Positions 1-7,240 are shown, counted from the stretch's first letter. The stretch: 26,008 nt of DNA from an uncultured Porphyromonadaceae bacterium (GCA_900540205.1 UQER01000033.1:1-26008); one strand, 5' to 3'. Notes: generated by a model not told the origin, from the sequence alone. Translations and numbers: made by a program.

Positions 1-53
1 AGAGCAAAGGACTGAAAATCCTTGTGTCCCCGGTTCGATTCCTGGTGGCACCA
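1..53 (+). tRNA. tRNA-Phe (GAA), 3' part, cut by window start
   Basis: The anticodon stem AAGGA (7-11) pairs with TCCTT (19-23) around the loop CTGAAAA, so the anticodon at 14-16 is GAA (Phe). The T-arm follows (29-45, loop TTCGATT), then the 3' acceptor strand TGGCACC and discriminator A53. No CCA is encoded (CTG follows). The T stem as read has one C-T mismatch at its middle pair (31 and 43). The D-arm and 5' acceptor strand lie outside the window. Confidence 0.93.
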
Positions 54-62
54 CTGAAAATC

Positions 63-93
63 AGAGAGTTACAGAAGTGTAGCTCTCTTTTTT
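63..93 (+). terminator. Rho-independent terminator of the tRNA-Phe gene
   Basis: An 11-bp stem (63-73 with 78-88, one G-U pair) closes a GAAG tetraloop and runs into a T tract ending at 93. It sits 10 nt after the tRNA, so tRNA transcription should stop here. Confidence 0.85.
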
Positions 94-174
94 GTTCTTT
101 GGACTTGGGAATGACACGGAAAGCTCCCTGTGGAGCGGTATTATGCTTACTTCTTGATGTGCAGTTGATTGGAT

Positions 175-660
175 ATGATAAGGAAAGCGGAAATCTCCGA
201 CGCGGAAGCCATTGCGTCGATTTATAACGGATATGTGACAGGCACTGATATCACCTTCGAGGAAGAGCCGGTGCCGGTCGATGAGATGGCTGCGCGGATA
301 GCTGGAGTCTCATCACGCTTCCCCTATTTAGTGTGGGAAGAGGACGGCGAGGTGCTGGGCTATTGCTATGCTCACGCATGGAAAGGGCGTTCGGCCTACC
401 GCTATACGGCCGAGACCACCGTCTACCTGTCGCCTTGTGCTGTTGGCCGGGGCATCGGGATGGCTCTTATGTCGCATCTCGTTGCCGATTGCCGGGCCAT
501 AGGGCTAAAGGCGTTGGTTGCCTGCATCACAGATGGGAATGCCGCAAGCAACGCACTGCATGAGAAACTGGGGTTCAGACAGGTGTCACATTTCGAGAAA
601 GTGGGAATGAAGTTCGGACGGTGGCTGGATGTTGTTGATTATGAGTTGATTCTGAGTTGA
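175..660 (+). CDS. GNAT N-acetyltransferase, phosphinothricin/methionine-sulfone acetyltransferase-like
   Basis: A 161-residue single-domain GNAT enzyme that should transfer an acetyl group from acetyl-CoA to a small amine. The acetyl-CoA loop is GRGIGMA (about residues 91-97), and the late NAASNALHEKLGF block and the AYRYTAETTVYL strand match the Pat/MnaT (YncA) subgroup, whose members acetylate phosphinothricin, methionine sulfone or related amino-acid analogues. The substrate here is not known. The ATG at 175 gives the usual MIRKAEISDA start; an in-frame TTG at 169 adds only two residues. It stands alone between the tRNA-Phe terminator and a convergent ATPase gene, with no clear promoter box seen. 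Confidence 0.85.
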   Translation: MIRKAEISDAEAIASIYNGYVTGTDITFEEEPVPVDEMAARIAGVSSRFPYLVWEEDGEVLGYCYAHAWKGRSAYRYTAETTVYLSPCAVGRGIGMALMSHLVADCRAIGLKALVACITDGNAASNALHEKLGFRQVSHFEKVGMKFGRWLDVVDYELILS

Positions 661-693
661 TTCTGTGATGACAGAGAGGGGCGGCAGAAGCTG

Positions 694-795
694 TTACTGA
701 TGGCAGATGCTGTTGCGATAGGCTTTCAGATCCTTTTCCGGAAACCGGGTTAGTGCTGTGTCGAACTCGCGGAGTATTGCGGTACTTTTATGCAT
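694..795 (-). pseudogene. Orphan C-terminal fragment of a radical SAM gene
   Basis: A 33-codon frame ending in TAA at 694 matches the C-terminus of the radical SAM gene at 2431-3111. The stretch 706-783 matches 2443-2520 at 74 of 78 bases, in the same orientation. The reading frame is intact to its own stop, and the protein changes are mild (I to L, A to T, E to D), with a final CHQ in place of RHL. There is no upstream part of the gene here, so it cannot be functional. It is one arm of the direct repeat that flanks the ATPase gene 860-2158. Confidence 0.8.
706..783. repeat. Direct repeat A, copy 1 (78 bp)
   Basis: 74 of 78 bases match 2443-2520 in the same orientation. Copy 2 is the native 3' end of the radical SAM gene. 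The two copies enclose 1.66 kb that contains one complete gene, the ATPase at 860-2158, and its promoter. Confidence 0.9.
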
Positions 796-859
796 TCACA
801 CGCCTTATGGATTTCATAACATTCAACTTGACGAGGATTAACTGGGTCAAAGGTGATGC

Positions 860-2158
860 CTAATCTCTCAGACAGCCGATTGGGATTACCTTTACTCCGT
901 CCTCGCGGGTGTATGCCATTTCTCCGCCTGTGAGAACGATCATTAAATCCGGTTCGCGAAGTCTGATTTGCTTTTCTGTTTTGTTCTTCTCTGCTACAAG
1001 GCGTTTGATTTCAAGGAGATGCTTTGCCCCATCCTCAATCTCTTGACTGCCGAGTTTACATTCGATAAGTGCGTATCGTCCGTCATCAAGGTGTAAAACA
1101 GCATCAGCTTCTAAACCAAAGCGATCGTGATAATATGACAACCGTCCACCCAATGCTTGCGAATAGACCCGCAGGTCGCGGAAGCAGAGACATTCAAAAA
1201 TGAATCCGAATGTATTAAGGTCAAGTTCAAGACTCTCGGGAGATGCTCCCAAAGAAGCAACGGCGATAGAGGGGTCCACAAAACAACGCTTCTTTCCTGT
1301 GCGTATTACCGTCTTTGAACGAATGGCCGGCGACCATGCCTCTATGTCGTCTATGACAAACAGTTTTTCCAACGCGCCAACATAATCGTCAAACGTCGGC
1401 ATAGATGTTCCTTCCATCTCCTCCGCAACATCTGCAACCATAGAAGTTTTCTTCGCCAGAGTACAGATATTCCGAGCATAAGAACGAAGAATCAGTCGAG
1501 CCAATGTTGGATTTCTACGGGTCTTGTCCACTCTTGAAATGTCCTTATCGCAGATTTCATCAACATAATCCTTTGCGATGAGCAGTTTTGCCTTTGTGCT
1601 CATTTCATCAAGCGAGGCTGGCCATCCACCACGGCATGCGGCAAATATCAGTTGCTCAATAGAGAGTTGCGACATTTCGCCGTCAATATCATAATCAGGC
1701 TCGTCAAATAGACGGCGCAATGAAATAGAACCATTCGATTCAAGAGATTCAAACAGACTCATCGGGTACATTGCCATTTTGGTAATGCGACCGGTTCCGG
1801 TATGCATTATCTCATCATCGTCAATTACGGTAGAGCCGGTCAGAATAAACTGTCCTTTCTCTCTACGTTCATCTACGGCATGACGCACGGCATCCCATAT
1901 AACCGGAGCAACCTGCCATTCATCAATGAGGCGGGGTGTGTCGCCTTTAAGCAGTAGCGACGGCTTTGTACGTGCAGTAGCAAGATAGCCTTCCCGACGG
2001 TCGGGATCCTGCATTTTTATGACGCTTGCCGCCCGACGTTCAGCCGTAGTAGTCTTGCCACACCACTTAGGTCCGGCAATCTGTACCGCGCCGAAAGCTT
2101 CAAGCCTCAGATCAAGAGTCTTGTCGGCAATTCTGTTCAGATATTTCATCTCTTTCAT
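860..2158 (-). CDS. AAA_14/DUF4143-type ATP-binding protein
   Basis: A 432-residue cytoplasmic protein of the AAA_14 plus DUF4143 architecture, a family common in Bacteroidetes and of unsettled function. Visible parts are Walker A GPKWCGKT (29-36), Walker B RLIDEWQ (76-82), a sensor strand ending LTGST (106-110), and a C-terminal nuclease-fold-like core with EAD (350-352) and ECK (366-368), which resembles the D...ExK pattern of PD-(D/E)XK enzymes. Family members are often called archaeal-type ATPases, and their roles are unproven. The start at 2158 is 10 nt downstream of a good Bacteroidetes -7 box; an ATG three codons later is possible. The gene is alone and bracketed by 78-bp direct repeats of radical SAM sequence, so it looks like an inserted cassette. 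Confidence 0.87.
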   Translation of the reverse strand: MKEMKYLNRIADKTLDLRLEAFGAVQIAGPKWCGKTTTAERRAASVIKMQDPDRREGYLATARTKPSLLLKGDTPRLIDEWQVAPVIWDAVRHAVDERREKGQFILTGSTVIDDDEIMHTGTGRITKMAMYPMSLFESLESNGSISLRRLFDEPDYDIDGEMSQLSIEQLIFAACRGGWPASLDEMSTKAKLLIAKDYVDEICDKDISRVDKTRRNPTLARLILRSYARNICTLAKKTSMVADVAEEMEGTSMPTFDDYVGALEKLFVIDDIEAWSPAIRSKTVIRTGKKRCFVDPSIAVASLGASPESLELDLNTFGFIFECLCFRDLRVYSQALGGRLSYYHDRFGLEADAVLHLDDGRYALIECKLGSQEIEDGAKHLLEIKRLVAEKNKTEKQIRLREPDLMIVLTGGEMAYTREDGVKVIPIGCLRD

Positions 2159-2167
2159 GACTGACTG

Positions 2168-2198
2168 CGAAAGTAGTGATTTTATCCGAGTTGGCCAA
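2168..2198 (-). promoter_or_regulatory. Bacteroidetes-type promoter of the ATPase gene 860-2158
   Basis: On the minus strand, TTGG (2198-2195) is followed by 19 nt and TACTTTCG (2175-2168), close to the consensus TTTG-N19-TAnnTTTG. The -33 box sits in the palindrome TTGGCCAA. The predicted transcript start is only a few nucleotides before the ATG at 2158, so the leader would be very short. Confidence 0.6.
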
Positions 2199-2430
2199 CT
2201 TATTTTATGATTTTGATAAATTTTGATTTGTGATTTTGACTGAATACACTTTGTTAAATTGAGTTAATACGCTTTGGCTATTTGCTTATTTATTGGGATG
2301 GATTGCGAAAAAGGCAACACGCTCAAATCAGAAATTCGGGTTAATAATTATTCGACTGGTGATTTCCCGAATGGGTGAAAGAAAAGAAGGACTGCCCAAA
2401 ATGAGCAGGCTTAAGGCAGGATTGAAATCT
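2199..2430. other. AT-rich intergenic stretch, no gene seen
   Basis: This stretch separates the ATPase promoter from the end of the radical SAM remnant. It has a run of GATTTTGA-like repeats (about 2209-2240) and a near-direct repeat, AATACACTTTG then AATACGCTTTG (about 2245-2277). A short inverted repeat ATTCGGG/CCCGAAT lies near 2334-2372. A plus-strand open frame runs through here into the radical SAM gene, but it is antisense to it and resembles nothing I know. Confidence 0.5.
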
Positions 2431-3111
2431 TCACAGATGCCGGATGCTGTTGCGATAGGCTTTCAGTTCCTTTTCCGGAAACCGGGCTATCGCTGTGTCG
2501 AACTCGCGGAGTATTGCGGTTTTGTCATCCGGCAATGCTCCGGTGACTGGTACCGTATTGGAAATATGATGACCGAGCAGATTAATCCTGATATTCAGAT
2601 GGCCGATAAGTGTGCGCATCTCAATCAGGCGCTCTATTTCCGGTTCTTCGATGTATGTGCCGTCCAGGACTTCCTGATATAATCGGGATTCGGGGAAAAT
2701 CGTCAGTGAAACGATATTTATGATGCAGGGATGCAGCTTGTTGAGAACGTCGGCCGTGGCTATCGCACTTGCCTCGCCGGCGCCTTTTCCTCCAAGTCCG
2801 TTTAGATAAAATACGTTGTAGCGGATTCCGGCTTCGTCAAGTTTAGAAAGTTGTTCGATAATGTCGGAGGCATGGTAGCCCTTGTTCATCCGCTCCAAGG
2901 TGGGGTTGTGGGCGGTCTCGATATCGATGTTTATGCTGTCGAGTTTCAGATGGTGAAGATTCTTCAGTTCCTCTACCGATTTGGGAGTGATGTCGGTGAC
3001 GCGGGCGAACATCTGCCAAGTGCACCCGGATGTAAGTTGCAGAAGTTGTGAGTTGGCTTCGTAGGGAGGTCGCCACACTTGTCCGGAGAGATGTAGTTGT
3101 GGATAGATCAT
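2431..3111 (-). pseudogene. Radical SAM protein with internal deletion of the cluster-binding region
   Basis: The 226-residue frame is recognisably a radical SAM protein of the roughly 290-residue Bacteroidales group: an N-terminus with QLTSGC, then MFARVTDITPKSVEELKNL, YNVFYLNGLGGKG, LTIFPESRLY, and a C-terminal ELKAYRNSI. In the family the SGC cysteine begins a CxxxCxxC motif, followed by about 50-60 residues before the M(Y/F)ARVTDI strand. Here SGCTW (to residue 32) runs directly into QMFARV (residue 33, near base 3015). Two of the three [4Fe-4S] cysteines and the first strand-helix units are gone, although the reading frame is kept. The protein cannot bind a normal radical SAM cluster, so I call it a pseudogene. 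A -7 box lies 30 nt upstream. Confidence 0.8.
2443..2520. repeat. Direct repeat A, copy 2 (78 bp)
   Basis: This is the native copy, inside the 3' end of the radical SAM gene. It matches 706-783 at 74 of 78 bases. Confidence 0.9.
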
Positions 3112-3140
3112 ATTACTATATTTTTGTTAATTTTGCATCA

Positions 3141-3148
3141 CAAAATTA
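3141..3148 (-). promoter_or_regulatory. -7 box upstream of the radical SAM remnant
   Basis: TAATTTTG on the minus strand fits TAnnTTTG and lies 30 nt before the ATG. A TTGC stands 19 nt further up, a weak -33 match. A second TAATTTTG is present on the plus strand at 3128-3135, facing the HxlR remnant, so the region may once have held divergent promoters. Confidence 0.45.
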
Positions 3149-3174
3149 GGTGATGGTCAGAACGAAAGCAATAA

Positions 3175-3399
3175 CTTACCGGAAGGTTGGACCCTTACCT
3201 GAAAGTGCTTTCGCAGGTGCTCCGGCAGTGGGCCACAGACGGTATAATCCGTCGTGAGCTGTTCCCCGATGTACCTCCCCGTACGGAATATTCGGTCACG
3301 GACTTCGGCAGGACGCTTTTGCCGCACATCGAGGCCCTTCTCAACTGGGGGCGAGATAACTTCGACACCATAATGTCAAACCGCCAAAAACATGAATGA
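3175..3399 (+). pseudogene. HxlR-family regulator, N-terminal half missing
   Basis: The frame encodes the C-terminal half of an HxlR winged-helix regulator: LSQVLRQWATDGIIRREL, the wing VPPRTEYSVTDFGRTL, and the final helix LLPHIEALLNWGRDNF. Full HxlR proteins are about 100-120 residues and begin with a GGKW...ILxxL helix and the first part of the helix-turn-helix. Those are absent: an in-frame stop (TAA 3172-3174) precedes the homologous part, and the only start is a TTG at 3187. Without the N-terminal helices, normal dimerisation and DNA binding are unlikely. It overlaps the zinc-ribbon gene by 8 bp and may now serve only as its leader. Confidence 0.72.
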
Positions 3400-3673
3400 T
3401 CATATGGAACAAAAATTCTGTCAGAGCTGCGGAATGCCGCTTGCAAGTGAAATACTCGGCACGAATGCCGATGGCTCCCAAAACGAAGATTGCTGCATTT
3501 ACTGTTACAAGGACGGCAAGTTCACGCAGGATATGACTATGGAGCAGATGATTGACCACTGCGCTCAGTTCACGGAAGAAATAAACAAGCAATCGGGGCA
3601 GAACCTGACAATAGACCAGGCGAAAGAGATGATGCGCCGGTTCTTCCCACATCTCAAACGCTGGAAGAAATGA
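3392..3673 (+). CDS. Small putative zinc-ribbon protein
   Basis: A 93-residue protein with an N-terminal zinc ribbon: CQSCGMP (C10, C13) and NEDCCIYCYKDGKFT (C35 and C38 the likely second pair, C34 extra). This matches the short 'putative zinc ribbon' family of bacteria, which often occurs near MarR/HxlR-type regulators and GNAT enzymes and has no established function. The C-terminal half is a helical segment with the family's typical end, MMRRFFPHLKRW. The start overlaps the HxlR remnant, and its stop overlaps the next gene as ATGA, so it is very likely co-transcribed and translationally coupled with the acetyltransferase. Confidence 0.85.
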   Translation: MNDHMEQKFCQSCGMPLASEILGTNADGSQNEDCCIYCYKDGKFTQDMTMEQMIDHCAQFTEEINKQSGQNLTIDQAKEMMRRFFPHLKRWKK

Positions 3674-4221
3674 TAATGATTGAGACGGAAAGATTGATTT
3701 TGCGACCCTGGCAAGAATCGGAGGCTGAGATTCTATATCGATATGCGAGCGATCCGGATGTCGGTCCTGTTGCGGGCTGGGCTCCCCATGCGTCGGTTGC
3801 CGACAGTCTTGAAATTATCCGGACGGTATTTGCCGCTCCGGAGGTCTATGCTGTTGTCCTGAAGGACACAGGCGAGCCTGTGGGCTGTTGCGGGATTATG
3901 GTCTCCGACGGCCTCCATTCCGCCGATATGAAGCAAGGAGAAGCTGAGATCGGCTACTGGATCGGGAAGCCCTACTGGGGGCAAGGTCTGATTCCGGAAG
4001 CGGTTGAGGCGTTGCTGGCACGCTGTTTCAATAATCTGGCACTTGATGCCGTGTGGTGCGGATATTATGACGGGAACGACAAATCGAAACGGGTCTGTGA
4101 AAAATGCGGCTTCAGGTTTCACCATACCAACCACGGCATCCTGTCGCCGCTTGGAGATACACGCACGGAGCATTTCCACAGAATGACCCGGGAGGACTAC
4201 ATTGCCATGCGCGGCCATTGA
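3670..4221 (+). CDS. GNAT N-acetyltransferase, RimJ/RimL-like
   Basis: A 183-residue GNAT protein with the RimJ/RimL-type beginning ETERLILRPWQ, the substrate strand EIGYWIGKPYWGQGLIPEAV carrying the acetyl-CoA loop (WGQGL, residues 103-107), and the late NDKSKRVCEKCGF block. Relatives acetylate ribosomal protein N-termini or small amines; the target here is unknown. It shares an ATGA overlap with the zinc-ribbon gene. ATG 3670 is the coupled start, and an ATG two codons on (3676) is also possible. It ends 66 bp before the convergent helicase gene, with no good terminator between them. Confidence 0.85.
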   Translation: MIMIETERLILRPWQESEAEILYRYASDPDVGPVAGWAPHASVADSLEIIRTVFAAPEVYAVVLKDTGEPVGCCGIMVSDGLHSADMKQGEAEIGYWIGKPYWGQGLIPEAVEALLARCFNNLALDAVWCGYYDGNDKSKRVCEKCGFRFHHTNHGILSPLGDTRTEHFHRMTREDYIAMRGH

Positions 4222-4287
4222 AAGCATCCCGGCGCCCTTTTCTGTGGGGATATTCCGATGGACTGCACGAGGGAGCATATGTGTGGG

Positions 4288-5763
4288 CTAAGTGTGGCCT
4301 AAAATGTCGAGGCAGCGATTCAACATTGCGGGGTTGTTGACAATCACCAGGCAAAGCTCTTTGCGGGTGCGGGTGATAATCTGATAAAGCATCTGACGCT
4401 GGGAATAGTAGATGTTTGAGCCATACAGCTTGCCGTTGCTGTCATACATGAATTTATCGTCAATCACCACGGCTACTTTATCGAATTCCTGCCCGATCAC
4501 CGAATGCGCGCACTCCCTTTTGCCCGGGGAGTAACGTTCATAGTAGAACATGGTGCGTGTGCCGGGAGTATAGGCCGGAGTGTGCCACCCGTCGTCGGCC
4601 AGTTGCGACAGCATGTCCTTGGCGGAGGGATAATCGTGACAATACAGCACCCGGATGTTGGCATAATCGGAATGAGGGATGTTGACAGTGAGGTCAAACA
4701 GCTGCCGGATGAAATAGGCAATCTCTTTATTGGTCCTTATTTTGTCCGTAAGGCTGTATATTTTGCTGACATTCTGTTCGATAGTCCGGTGATTGTCCCG
4801 CTCGCTCACGCTGAGGTATTGTTTCTTGTCGAACGAGAAGATGCATTTTTTGCCGGCTTGTTTTACCGTGTCGGCGTATTTGCGTATCTGCGTAATGCTC
4901 ATGCGCTGTGCCTCGTCGATGATGATGAGGTCGAATCCCGCTATGTCAGGCGCGTATCTCGACATATGGATCTCCCATCCGTAATCGGCCTTAAGCACTT
5001 CATGCCCTGCATTAAGTTGAGCGCAATTGAGGATGAGCACTTTCCCTCCTGCGCGCATGCATTCCTTGGCTATGTGGTAGGTCAGCAACGTTTTCCCGGT
5101 GCCGGCATCGCCGGTGAGGGCCACCACCCGTGTCTGTGCATCGGAGAAGTCGTGGAGTATCTCCTTGCAGATAGTTTCCTGTTGCATTGTAAGAAAATAG
5201 GCCCCTGCCAGAAACTTTTCGGTGGAATTGAATGGGGAAATCAGATAGTCCGACGGATTAAACATATTGTCGATGCACCGCGGTATAAAAATCTTCTGGC
5301 GTTTCAGTCGGCCGATAAGTTCGCTGATGTTCACTTCCTGACATGCGTCGCCGATAAATTTATATACACGGCGCTCCTTGTGCACATAAGTGTAAATGTG
5401 CACCTCCTTTCCCAGAAAACTCAGATAATGCCGGTTTTTCTGTTGCTGTTTCAGAATTTTCTCCGGAGTGCTTGTGGTCTTCAGCTCGATGTTGATTACC
5501 GTATCCTCGCCGAATCTCAGCAGGTCAAACTCCTTGCCTATCTGTGGGATGGAATATCCCACGAAATAACCGTCCGCAATCGGCTGGCAGCCGCAAGGAG
5601 CAGTTTCAAACGCCTGCAGCAGCCCTTCGATGCAGTCAAGCTCGTAATCGCGTATGCCGCCGCTCCCGGCAGTAATGCCTGAGCTGTTCATCATCTTTTG
5701 AAACAAGGCTGGCTCAAGATGGCGGTACGCCTCAATGACCGAATAAAGATTCACCGCTTTCAT
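4288..5763 (-). CDS. Nuclease-like domain fused to SF1 (DUF2075-type) helicase/ATPase
   Basis: A 491-residue protein in two parts. The N-terminal part (about 1-170) has KEFDLLRFGEDTVINIELK, with EFD at 78-80 and ELK at 93-95, the D...ExK spacing expected of a PD-(D/E)XK nuclease fold. The C-terminal part is a superfamily 1 ATPase of the DUF2075 kind: Walker A GDAGTGKT (218-225), Walker B DLIIIDEAQ (278-286), a motif V-like HSVIGQEFDKVAVVIDD (420-436) and a motif VI-like QIITRTRKEL (461-470). It probably acts on DNA or RNA. Such nuclease-helicase fusions often occur in phage-defence regions, but no defence partner is recognisable here. It stands alone, convergent with the GNAT gene, and its promoter region is split by the ATPase cassette at 5834-7287. 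Confidence 0.8.
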   Translation of the reverse strand: MKAVNLYSVIEAYRHLEPALFQKMMNSSGITAGSGGIRDYELDCIEGLLQAFETAPCGCQPIADGYFVGYSIPQIGKEFDLLRFGEDTVINIELKTTSTPEKILKQQQKNRHYLSFLGKEVHIYTYVHKERRVYKFIGDACQEVNISELIGRLKRQKIFIPRCIDNMFNPSDYLISPFNSTEKFLAGAYFLTMQQETICKEILHDFSDAQTRVVALTGDAGTGKTLLTYHIAKECMRAGGKVLILNCAQLNAGHEVLKADYGWEIHMSRYAPDIAGFDLIIIDEAQRMSITQIRKYADTVKQAGKKCIFSFDKKQYLSVSERDNHRTIEQNVSKIYSLTDKIRTNKEIAYFIRQLFDLTVNIPHSDYANIRVLYCHDYPSAKDMLSQLADDGWHTPAYTPGTRTMFYYERYSPGKRECAHSVIGQEFDKVAVVIDDKFMYDSNGKLYGSNIYYSQRQMLYQIITRTRKELCLVIVNNPAMLNRCLDILGHT

Positions 5764-5808
5764 ATCATCATAATTCTTTATATCACGGCGCCATCCGCAT
5801 GCCCCCGG

Positions 5809-5833
5809 GTGCGCCGTCGCAACAAATTTATCA
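5809..5833. repeat. Direct repeat B, copy 1 (25 bp)
   Basis: 24 of 25 bases match 7288-7312 in the same orientation. The repeat contains the TAAATTTG promoter box of the nuclease-helicase gene. The two copies bracket 1454 bp that holds the ATPase gene 5861-7114 and its upstream inverted repeats. Confidence 0.9.
5823..5830 (-). promoter_or_regulatory. -7 box of the nuclease-helicase gene
   Basis: TAAATTTG on the minus strand matches TAnnTTTG and is 59 nt before the ATG at 5763. No -33 box is seen at the right distance in the DNA now upstream, which belongs to the ATPase cassette. A second copy of this box with its original surroundings lies at 7302-7309. Confidence 0.5.
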
Positions 5834-5860
5834 TTTTTCTATGCGAAGAATCCAGACTGT

Positions 5861-7114
5861 TTACCAGTGCAGAAGCTCAGGCTTCAGAAGGAAATCAATC
5901 AAGCCGATGGTTACGATTCCCGACTCGTTACGCTTAGGTTTTATGTGATCTTTAACCACGATTATTTTTTTGAAGGAGTCATCGATATTGAGCAGGGATG
6001 CCGATTCCTGGCGCTCTTTGGCATCGGTAGGCATTATGAATGCAGATTGGATATAATAGCGCTGACTACCTCGATTTACTACAAAATCAACCTCATATTG
6101 TTTTCTTATACGTTTGCCATCTTCTCCAACGGGGCGTGTTTCCACAACTCCGACATCCACAGAATACCCTCTCATCCGTAATTCGTTGTAGATAACATTT
6201 TCCATGATGTGGTTTTCTTCCGTCTGACGGAATCCCAATATGGCATTTCTTACTCCCATATCCGTAAAATAATGCTTGGAAAGAGTGTTGATATACTTCT
6301 TCCCTTTGATATCGTATCGTATCGCTTTTTCTGTGAGGAACGCATCTGCAAAATATGAAAGGTATGCGTCTATGGTCTTGTCGGACAGGGTTACATTCTT
6401 TATACTTTTGAAAGTCCTTTCCAATTTGGATGGATTGGTCGGAGAACCTATTGAAGATGCAAGTATCTCCATCAATTCCTTAAGCTCTGCATCCGACCGA
6501 ACCGAATGGCGTTCTTTTATATCGGTAATATATACTTTGGTATATAGTTCTTTAAGGTAGTTCTCTTTTGCCTCTTCATCTGAAAGAGTTAATATACGCG
6601 GAAGTCCACCATAAGTATAATAGTCTGGCCATGCATCAAGAGGATGGCGGTCATCAACCGTCATAAATTCAGCAAATGAAAGAGGATAAACGTGAATTTG
6701 AGTGCCACGCCCCCGAAACTCTGTAATTATATCGGAGGAAAGGAACTTTGAGTTACTCCCCGTCACATAAACATCAGCATTCTCAATTTTCAGATAACTA
6801 TTTAATACATCCTCGAATTCCGGCACATGTTGCACTTCATCCAGAAGAATATAATGCATGTCACTGTCTTTGATTTTAGAATCAATGTAGGCAAGGAGAG
6901 CATCCGGATCGCGTAATGCCTTATTTCGTCTATCTTCCAGGTCAACTTGGATTATATGTGACTCGGTAACCCCATTTGACAAAAGATGCTCTTTGAACAG
7001 GTTGAACAGAAGATATGATTTACCACATCGACGTACCCCTGTTACTATCTTTATCAGGCCGTTATGCTTGCTTGCGATAAGCTGGTTTAGGTATTTCTCT
7101 CTTTTTATTATCAT
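5861..7114 (-). CDS. AAA_14/DUF4143-type ATP-binding protein
   Basis: A 417-residue AAA_14/DUF4143 ATPase: Walker A GVRRCGKS (26-33), Walker B YILLDEVQ (88-95), sensor 1 VTGSNS (117-122), and a C-terminal nuclease-like core EVD (341-343) with YIQSA (354-358). The usual catalytic lysine position is not conserved, as is normal in this subgroup. Function is unsettled for the family. The open frame extends 46 codons upstream, but I chose ATG 7114 because the family begins MIxR..YL and a strong promoter lies at 7164-7195, inside that extension. The gene is visibly AT-richer than its neighbours, which suggests transfer. It differs clearly from the ATPase at 860-2158, so the two are not a recent duplication. 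Confidence 0.87.
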   Translation of the reverse strand: MIIKREKYLNQLIASKHNGLIKIVTGVRRCGKSYLLFNLFKEHLLSNGVTESHIIQVDLEDRRNKALRDPDALLAYIDSKIKDSDMHYILLDEVQHVPEFEDVLNSYLKIENADVYVTGSNSKFLSSDIITEFRGRGTQIHVYPLSFAEFMTVDDRHPLDAWPDYYTYGGLPRILTLSDEEAKENYLKELYTKVYITDIKERHSVRSDAELKELMEILASSIGSPTNPSKLERTFKSIKNVTLSDKTIDAYLSYFADAFLTEKAIRYDIKGKKYINTLSKHYFTDMGVRNAILGFRQTEENHIMENVIYNELRMRGYSVDVGVVETRPVGEDGKRIRKQYEVDFVVNRGSQRYYIQSAFIMPTDAKERQESASLLNIDDSFKKIIVVKDHIKPKRNESGIVTIGLIDFLLKPELLHW

Positions 7115-7137
7115 TGTTTTTCTTATTTCGGATTTAT

Positions 7138-7149
7138 GGTACATGTACC
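7138..7149. repeat. 12-bp perfect palindrome in the ATPase leader
   Basis: GGTACATGTACC is a perfect palindrome between the predicted transcript start (about 7157) and the start codon at 7114. It could be a protein-binding site or just part of the unusual upstream sequence. Confidence 0.55.
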
Positions 7150-7163
7150 AGTTTTTCGGAATA

Positions 7164-7195
7164 CAAAGATAATGACAAACTGTTATGAGTCCAAA
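7164..7195 (-). promoter_or_regulatory. Bacteroidetes promoter of the ATPase gene 5861-7114
   Basis: On the minus strand, TTTGG (7195-7191) is followed by 19 nt and TATCTTTG (7171-7164), a full match to the class consensus. The predicted leader is about 40 nt. The promoter lies within the longer open frame, which argues for the start at 7114. Confidence 0.75.
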
Positions 7196-7196
7196 T

Positions 7197-7240
7197 GCTA
7201 TTCCGAAAAAGTGGACTTTTGACCGCTTTTTCGGAATAGC
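7197..7240. repeat. 18-bp inverted repeat immediately upstream of the ATPase promoter
   Basis: The arms 7197-7214 and 7223-7240 (GCTATTCCGAAAAAGTGG and its complement, 17 of 18 paired) surround an 8-nt loop. A third TTTTTCGGAATA half-site lies at 7152-7163, just past the -7 box. The repeat borders the -33 box, so it may be an operator or the end structure of the inserted cassette. Confidence 0.8.

Noticed and set aside
1..660. tRNA-Phe as an attachment site of an integrated island
   Set aside because: The accessory genes begin just after it, but I found no repeat of the tRNA 3' end downstream and no integrase gene in the window.
2293..2682. Plus-strand open frame of 129 codons across the intergenic DNA and radical SAM end
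   Set aside because: Its second part is antisense to conserved radical SAM sequence, and there is no family likeness or promoter.
4504..5682. Plus-strand open frame of 392 codons opposite the nuclease-helicase
   Set aside because: The minus frame has full Walker and helicase motifs; the plus frame has none.
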